Positions 59,114 to 64,000 of a stretch of DNA of 64,000 nucleotides are shown piece by piece. The position numbers and the translations under genes are program-made. The stretch is from contig JAHLMK010000015.1 of NCBI GenBank assembly GCA_019915135.1, positions 496,001 to 560,000 on the forward strand. The letters run 5' to 3'. The notes below the pieces were generated by a model. It made no database searches. It was not told where the DNA came from and saw only the letters and a program-made list of their open reading frames with translations. Each line of letters begins with the position of its first letter. Position 1 is the first letter of the stretch. The DNA is from Strobilurus pachycystidiatus (lineage: Eukaryota; Basidiomycota; Agaricomycetes; Agaricales; Physalacriaceae).

Positions 59114-60831
59114 GTCGGAGTAGAGGGATATTGAGGGTGATGAGGGAAGTGTCCTGAGAGTAGGATGAAGACCTCAACAAAAACAATTCGAGGCTTTATA
59201 CGAAATTGGGCTTGTAGCCTGAAGTTTAGTGCTCGGACATGTCGGACGAGTTTAGAAGGCGATCTGATCGATGGTGTCATGGCGTAGTGGAGACTGGAGT
59301 ACAGGAAAAATCATAAGCAAGCAGATTTCCCGGGGAGAGCCCTCCACGAAGGATGAAATGATGCCCAGCGAAAGAAGGCCAACAGGTGAGAAGAAAGCCT
59401 CTGCTAGTCTGGGGAAATGCGACCAAACTCTCCCACCAGTCCACGAGTATGAGGAATCATGGACAAGACATACGAATATCCCTCACGAACCGGGGATGTC
59501 TCGTACGACTCTGAGAACTCCAATATTCAATTGAGCTGACTCGGCGTTCTCGGGAGGCCCGACCAGCACGCGACACACTGTACACGGTGACGCGTATCGA
59601 AATAGGGGGGAACTTACGAACACCTCCAGTCTCCGTCTCAGGAAGCACGATCGAGGACGAGTTGATCTCTCTCCCTGCAAACTCCAATCCTGATCTGATC
59701 CCAACATGACGATGGCGCCGAAATCGACTATACGTTGGGGAAAGTTAGGGGGGTGAATGCCGCTCAGAACGGTAAAACTAAAAGTCGCACCGGGCGAAGA
59801 AAGACATGTGGCTCGTGACCTTGAGCTGAAGTTTGCAACGTTTGAACGTCCACTCGTCGATGAGAGAAAAATCCGCGCGTCATATCCTGCTCTAGAGTGT
59901 ATGCACCAAACATTTTCTAGATTATCATCATCGAAGCGAAGCCAACATAAATTTACCCATCGAGTTCCAAGGAGCGATAAAGATAGGGACTTGAGTGATT
60001 TGATCAGCATCAATACCGTGGCGTACGAACAGTCCTGGAACAGTCTAACCTACCTTTCATCAGTTTGATTGTTAAACGCCTGATATCTTTCGGCAAATTG
60101 CAGCTGTGACAGGAAACATGATTGTGTTGAGAATCAGAGTCTGGCTGCCATAGAATCATTCGCCAGGTCAAAGCAGTTCGTCGGAAGAGAATATAACGCA
60201 CTTGAAGCTTGAGAATTGAAGATGAAAGGGAGAAAAAACCTCCTCAGAGCGAGCCAACAATTCTACATGCCGGTCGAACATCGCATACGGCAGTTCGCCA
60301 TATCCACACTTTCGGTTTGCCTAACGCGCAGATTGTCGAAGGCAGCGCGCAAAAGACGTACTCTAACGTGAGATGGCGCAAAACGGGACGTCAATGTCAG
60401 TCGCGAAGGAAGAGGCAGGGAGGAGACTGTGAACTGTGTGACCGACCCAGATCCCCAGATCCATACTGTCAGCGCGCAGGTCCCTGGTCAACTGGAGGTA
60501 GGCTCCCATGAATTGAAAGAGTAGTCAGTGAGTAGATGAACATGAGCCTTGCGCTGTATATATGGACGATGTAGGGATGGTGGCACCGTCCCGTGCCGTG
60601 CGGGGACTGCAAGAGGAAGCGGGCATCTTGAAAGGTGATGAACAGACATATAGCGAGGTCTTTTAGGGCGATCTAGCGGAGTCGAAGGGAACGATACGAC
60701 CACATTATGGACAATTTTCGTTGGGATTTGGGGCCAAAAAAATGCTGTTTTGTGTCGTATGTGGGCGGGATATAAACTTGAATGAGAGGAGCGATCCGGT
60801 TGGCGAGCACGGGGGCGATGAAGGCATTGAC
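59114..60831. other. No gene recognised
   Basis: Promoter of the ferritin-like gene, then sequence without supported genes. The part next to the mobile element reads, on the minus strand, as an open frame (PPYACVNAFIAPVLANRIAP) that might belong to a host gene cut by the insertion. Confidence 0.45.
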
Positions 60832-60880
60832 ACACGCATATGGCGGGAGGAGGGCAAGGCGGCGACAGACGGCAACATGA
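60832..60880. repeat. 49-bp direct repeat flanking the retroelement, left copy
   Basis: Identical to 63786-63834 over 49 bases (starts acacgcatatggcgggagga). It abuts the first base of the element exactly. Confidence 0.95.
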
Positions 60881-61091
60881 ATGTTGATCAACCCTGATCC
60901 AGGGGATTGCCAGGTCCAAACACGGACATCTTCTGTTCATCTCTCGTTCCGGCCGCCATCATCTGCAGCCGACTGCAGCGCGCGTCGCGCGCTGCTCGTC
61001 CCTCGTTCCGGATCACAGTCTTGTCCACGCCCGAGTCCCCCACATCGTCCTCGTCTCGTATATCCTCGTCCTCGTCCTTATCATTTGTTTC
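60881..61091 (+). repeat. Split direct repeat A1
   Basis: Same as A2 at 63432-63642. Starts atgttgatcaaccctgatcc and ends tcatttgtttc. Includes the first ATG of the long open frame. Confidence 0.95.
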
Positions 61092-61129
61092 TTCTTCTTT
61101 TTTCTTCTTCGTCCGGTCCGGTGCTCCCG

Positions 61130-63292
61130 ATGCCACCAGCGCGTCCTTTCTCACGTCCTGCTCACCACGGAACCTGGTCTCCGCCCACCGATGGACGCAT
61201 CCTTCTCCCAGCTGGCACCCCCATTCGCTCGCAAGTTTGCTGGGGCCACAACCGCCAAGGTGGTTGTTGGGACGGCCGTCGCCACTGCAAGCGGCGCCAT
61301 GCCTGCTCGCGCTGCGAGGACCCGACCCATACAGCCCCGTACTGTCCATCAACGTCTCCCCCGGATGTAGCCCAAGTGCAGCCACTGGAAAGGCCCACCA
61401 GATGGTTCAGCAAGCTGGGCGAGCGAGGGGGAGAGGTAGCCCAGGCTTCCTCTCCCGTCTCGCCATCTAGGCGGGAAGTACCACTGCCACCTTCTTTATC
61501 ACAGAGCTCTGACCCTTTTCCGGTCATTCGTGCAGTGCCAACTACTCCTCCTCTACACCCCTTGCGCCCAAACACTGAACTTGTGTTCCCGTTGACGGCC
61601 CCTCACTCGACCCCAATGCCCAACGTCAAGCTGATACCTCGTGCATGGGAAGCAGCACTCGAGACGTACCCTGACCGTGTCTTTGCCAACACCCTGGTGG
61701 ATTCTATCCGCTATGGTGTCCTGCTAGGCATTGACCCCGAGCTCGCACCACCCTCGTCAACCTCTTTCCCGCCAAATCTCCCATCCGCACTCCAGTTCCC
61801 TGAGACTGTAGATGCTGACTTGGCTGTGGAGGTCTCGCTAGGCCGCGTCATGGCCCTCAGCGACGACCCGAGATCACATTCTGTCGTCCTCTCGCCTCTG
61901 GGATCTGTGCCAAAAAAGTACAGTACAAAGCGGCGCCGAATCCACCATCTGTCATCACCCCTCAATCACTCCGTCAACGACGCCATTCCCGTTGAGTATG
62001 GTCACCTTGTGTACGAGGCTATCTTGGCTGCCATTGATCGCATTCGTCAAGCTGGTCCTGATTGCTTCCTGTACAAGGCTGATCTCACTGCGGCTTTTCG
62101 TCATATTGCAGTACATCCCTCGCAGTGGCGTTATCTTGGGTTTGTGTGGCGTGGTCGCATCTACCTGGACATTTTCCTTCCTTTTGGCCTGCGTACATCT
62201 CCCCGCATCTACAACTACTTTGCAGAGGCCCATCATTGGATCCTTCTCAATCGCAGCGAGGTGTTTGCACTTTTGCAGCACTACCTGGATGACTGGCTTA
62301 ACGTGACCTCTGCGGCACGAGGTCGGGAGTTTGCTGAGCATGGTCGATCTCTTTTCCGGGACGTGGCGGCGGAGCTTGGCTTCACTCTCTCGGAGGATAA
62401 AGAGGTGGGGCCTGTGCACAAGCTTGAGTTCTTGGGGATTGAGCTGGATTCGGTGGCTATGGAGGCGCGTCTGCCCCTTGAGAAGGTTGATCGGCTTTCA
62501 AAGCTGATTTTGGCTTGCTTGGAGCGGGGCTCAGCACATCATGGTGACCTGGAGGAGCTATGTGGCCATATGGTGTTTGCGCAATCTGTGGTCCCTATTG
62601 GTCGCTTCTTCACCCGGCGCCTTCTTGACTTCAAACGCTCCCTATTTCCCCAGCCTCACTGGCTTCGCCGCCGCATTCCTCTCTCTGCTCGGGAGGAACT
62701 GCAGTGGTGGTCAGATTTCCTTCCCACGTTTAACGGCACATTTGTGATTGGTCCATCTCCGCCCTGCTTCGAGGTGTGGACAGACGCCAGTGGTGTTCGT
62801 GGCCTGGGTGGTTACTACGATGATGCCTTCTTTGCAGAGCCGCTTCCTGCCCGCTTCATGGCACTCCCAATCCATTGGAAGGAGATGCAAGCCATTCTTC
62901 GGGCTGCACAGCTGTGGGGACATTTGTGGTGCGGGCTTCAGGTGGTGTTTCGTGTTGACAACGAAGCTATTGCAACTTGTCTCACATCTGGTCACATTGA
63001 CCACCCTCCCACACAGTCTCTTTTCCGAAAGTTTGCCCTTCTTGCTGCTTGTCGTGGATTCTCTTTTACCACGTTGTGGATTCCAACAAAAGAGAATTCT
63101 ATTGCGGACGCTTTGTCGCGCTTTGAATGGCGTACTTTATCGACACTTTGCCCACACTGGAATCTTCCTCATTCATCCGGTACTCGTTCCTCAACCGTTT
63201 CTGTTATCCCAACTTCTCCCCCAATCGTGGTTTCTGGGGAGCCTGCGCTGTCCTCACAATACCTTCCCCCACCTTTGGCTGGTCAATTGTGA
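61130..63292 (+). CDS. Retroelement polyprotein: zinc finger, reverse transcriptase and RNase H
   Basis: The frame is open from the first base of the element (60881); I prefer the ATG at 61130 (MPPARPFSRPAHHGTW), downstream of repeat A1, giving 720 residues. N-terminal CCCH-like gag-type region: CWGHNRQGGCWDGRRHC with following KRRHACSRCEDPTHTAPYC. Reverse transcriptase: LYKADLTAAFRHIAVHPSQW near 62070, LPFGLRTSPRIYNYF, catalytic HYLDDWL near 62280, LEFLGIELDS. RNase H: EVWTDASG near 62770 (Asp), HWKEMQAI (Glu), FRVDNEAI (Asp) and ENSIADALSRF (Asp) all kept. No stop or frameshift interrupts it, so the enzyme may be active. No integrase, protease or tyrosine recombinase is encoded. Confidence 0.92.
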   Translation: MPPARPFSRPAHHGTWSPPTDGRILLPAGTPIRSQVCWGHNRQGGCWDGRRHCKRRHACSRCEDPTHTAPYCPSTSPPDVAQVQPLERPTRWFSKLGERGGEVAQASSPVSPSRREVPLPPSLSQSSDPFPVIRAVPTTPPLHPLRPNTELVFPLTAPHSTPMPNVKLIPRAWEAALETYPDRVFANTLVDSIRYGVLLGIDPELAPPSSTSFPPNLPSALQFPETVDADLAVEVSLGRVMALSDDPRSHSVVLSPLGSVPKKYSTKRRRIHHLSSPLNHSVNDAIPVEYGHLVYEAILAAIDRIRQAGPDCFLYKADLTAAFRHIAVHPSQWRYLGFVWRGRIYLDIFLPFGLRTSPRIYNYFAEAHHWILLNRSEVFALLQHYLDDWLNVTSAARGREFAEHGRSLFRDVAAELGFTLSEDKEVGPVHKLEFLGIELDSVAMEARLPLEKVDRLSKLILACLERGSAHHGDLEELCGHMVFAQSVVPIGRFFTRRLLDFKRSLFPQPHWLRRRIPLSAREELQWWSDFLPTFNGTFVIGPSPPCFEVWTDASGVRGLGGYYDDAFFAEPLPARFMALPIHWKEMQAILRAAQLWGHLWCGLQVVFRVDNEAIATCLTSGHIDHPPTQSLFRKFALLAACRGFSFTTLWIPTKENSIADALSRFEWRTLSTLCPHWNLPHSSGTRSSTVSVIPTSPPIVVSGEPALSSQYLPPPLAGQL

Positions 63293-63297
63293 GGTTT

Positions 63298-63368
63298 GGG
63301 TTGGGCTGCTTTGGCTCTTCCCCCGTCGTTCATGTAGGCGGAGTATAGCGGGCTTCTCAGAAGCCTTA
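63298..63368 (+). repeat. Split direct repeat B1
   Basis: Same as B2 at 63715-63785; starts gggttgggctgctttggctc and ends cagaagcctta. Lies five bases after the RT stop codon. Confidence 0.95.
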
Positions 63369-63431
63369 TCCCAAATATCACGCTCTTTCCCATTCACTGA
63401 TATCATCACGCAATGGCGACCAAGGCAATCC

Positions 63432-63642
63432 ATGTTGATCAACCCTGATCCAGGGGATTGCCAGGTCCAAACACGGACATCTTCTGTTCATCTCTCGTTC
63501 CGGCCGCCATCATCTGCAGCCGACTGCAGCGCGCGTCGCGCGCTGCTCGTCCCTCGTTCCGGATCACAGTCTTGTCCACGCCCGAGTCCCCCACATCGTC
63601 CTCGTCTCGTATATCCTCGTCCTCGTCCTTATCATTTGTTTC
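63432..63642 (+). repeat. Split direct repeat A2
   Basis: Second copy of A1, separated from B1 by 63 bases and from B2 by 72 bases. Confidence 0.95.
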
Positions 63643-63714
63643 CCCACCCACCATCCCTTTTCTATTGTCTCTTTGTTGTGTAGATTGTTTGTTGCATACT
63701 TACGTACATACGTA

Positions 63715-63785
63715 GGGTTGGGCTGCTTTGGCTCTTCCCCCGTCGTTCATGTAGGCGGAGTATAGCGGGCTTCTCAGAAGCCTTA
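63715..63785 (+). repeat. Split direct repeat B2
   Basis: Second copy of B1; its last base is the right end of the element. Confidence 0.95.
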
Positions 63786-63834
63786 ACACGCATATGGCGG
63801 GAGGAGGGCAAGGCGGCGACAGACGGCAACATGA
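63786..63834. repeat. 49-bp direct repeat flanking the retroelement, right copy
   Basis: Identical to 60832-60880 and starts exactly after the last base of B2. The host sequence resumes at 63835. Confidence 0.95.
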
Positions 63835-64000
63835 TCGACAAGCTTAGCCGGCTACCATCATGACCGACAACAGCCGAAGCTGCCCGCCAATGCCATATCT
63901 CTGTGTTACTCCTCTCACAGAGCGTCACGAGCTTCGAAGAACTGGTGCCAGTCAGACAGAACCGAAGGATCATTCCTCGCAAGGGACATGGGAAATGGCG

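Larger units (their letters stand above)
60881..63785 (+). mobile_element. Ngaro/DIRS-like retroelement with split direct repeats
   Basis: 2905 bases with the order A1 (60881-61091), ORF, B1 (63298-63368), A2 (63432-63642), B2 (63715-63785). A1=A2 over 211 bases and B1=B2 over 71 bases by eye. The element starts with the first base of A1 and ends with the last base of B2. Split direct repeats of this order are the published hallmark of Ngaro-type elements, and the RT/RNase H sequence is of that general type. No tyrosine recombinase ORF is present: the RT ORF stops five bases before B1. The near identity of the repeats suggests a recent insertion. Confidence 0.85.

Noticed and set aside
60488..61385. 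Minus-strand ORFs across the left end of the retroelement
   Set aside because: They cross the host/element boundary and mirror the Pro/Ser-rich start of the RT ORF.
63127..63683. Plus-strand frames crossing the RT stop, B1 and A2
   Set aside because: They join the RT tail in another frame to the terminal repeats; no recombinase motifs (Arg...His-x-x-Arg...Tyr) are seen in them.
60881..63785. Possible LTR retrotransposon
   Set aside because: The repeats are split (A1-B1-A2-B2) rather than two whole LTRs, and there is no integrase or protease.
1..64000. CRISPR array, bacterial operon or phage features
   Set aside because: No regularly spaced repeats or Shine-Dalgarno-linked gene strings; introns throughout show a fungal nuclear genome.

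Overview
The window is nuclear DNA of a filamentous basidiomycete, most likely an Agaricomycete. Genes are split by many short introns of about 45-60 bases with GT...AG ends and CTNAC-like branch points. The gene set fits: a fungal NoxB NADPH oxidase, a Zn2Cys6 transcription factor, a basidiomycete-type seven-helix membrane protein, a ferritin-like GPI protein, F-box/LRR genes and a tyrosine-recombinase-class retroelement. Gene models below were spliced by eye, so inner exon edges are less certain than gene identities.

Layout. 0.4-5.0 kb: a direct tandem duplication of about 2.2 kb; each unit carries a minus-strand gene for an unrecognised helical protein with a hydrophobic C-terminal segment, and the first unit has a frame-shifted 5' end. 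6.4-11.7 kb: a VWA8-type AAA+/von Willebrand protein (+), convergent with a secreted S41-type peptidase homologue (-, 12.1-14.8 kb). 17.7-18.7 kb: a disordered unknown protein. 20.0-20.4 kb: an 87-residue Cys-rich protein hidden in three exons. 20.7-23.8 kb: a Zn2Cys6 regulator (-), divergent from a WDR55/JIP5-like ribosome biogenesis factor (+, 25.1-26.8 kb). 27.8-30.1 kb: an ALDH7-type mitochondrial aldehyde dehydrogenase. 30.7-32.5 kb: unknown. 34-37.8 kb: a decayed-looking and an intact CCCH zinc-finger gene. 37.8 kb: an intron-containing tRNA-Arg(CCG) next to a GACTC-rich low-complexity block. 38.4-44.4 kb: three minus-strand membrane-protein genes. 47.7-49.8 kb: noxB. 50.35 kb: the tiny ribosomal protein eL41. 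51.9-52.7 kb: a small heat-shock protein. 55.0-55.4 kb: an 83-residue unknown. 56.0-57.3 kb: F-box/LRR protein. 57.9-59.1 kb: ferritin-like GPI protein.

60.9-63.8 kb: a complete-looking 2.9 kb retroelement with the A1-ORF-B1-A2-B2 split direct repeats typical of Ngaro-like elements. It holds only a zinc-finger/RT/RNase H ORF and no recombinase, and it sits exactly between two 49-bp direct repeats. This is the most unusual object in the window.

The host genes look like ordinary unlinked housekeeping and regulatory genes. I see no gene cluster with one shared pathway, no CRISPR array and no bacterial-type operon. Long stretches (14.8-17.7, 32.5-36.8, 44.4-47.7, 52.7-55.0, 59.1-60.8 kb) have no gene that I can name.
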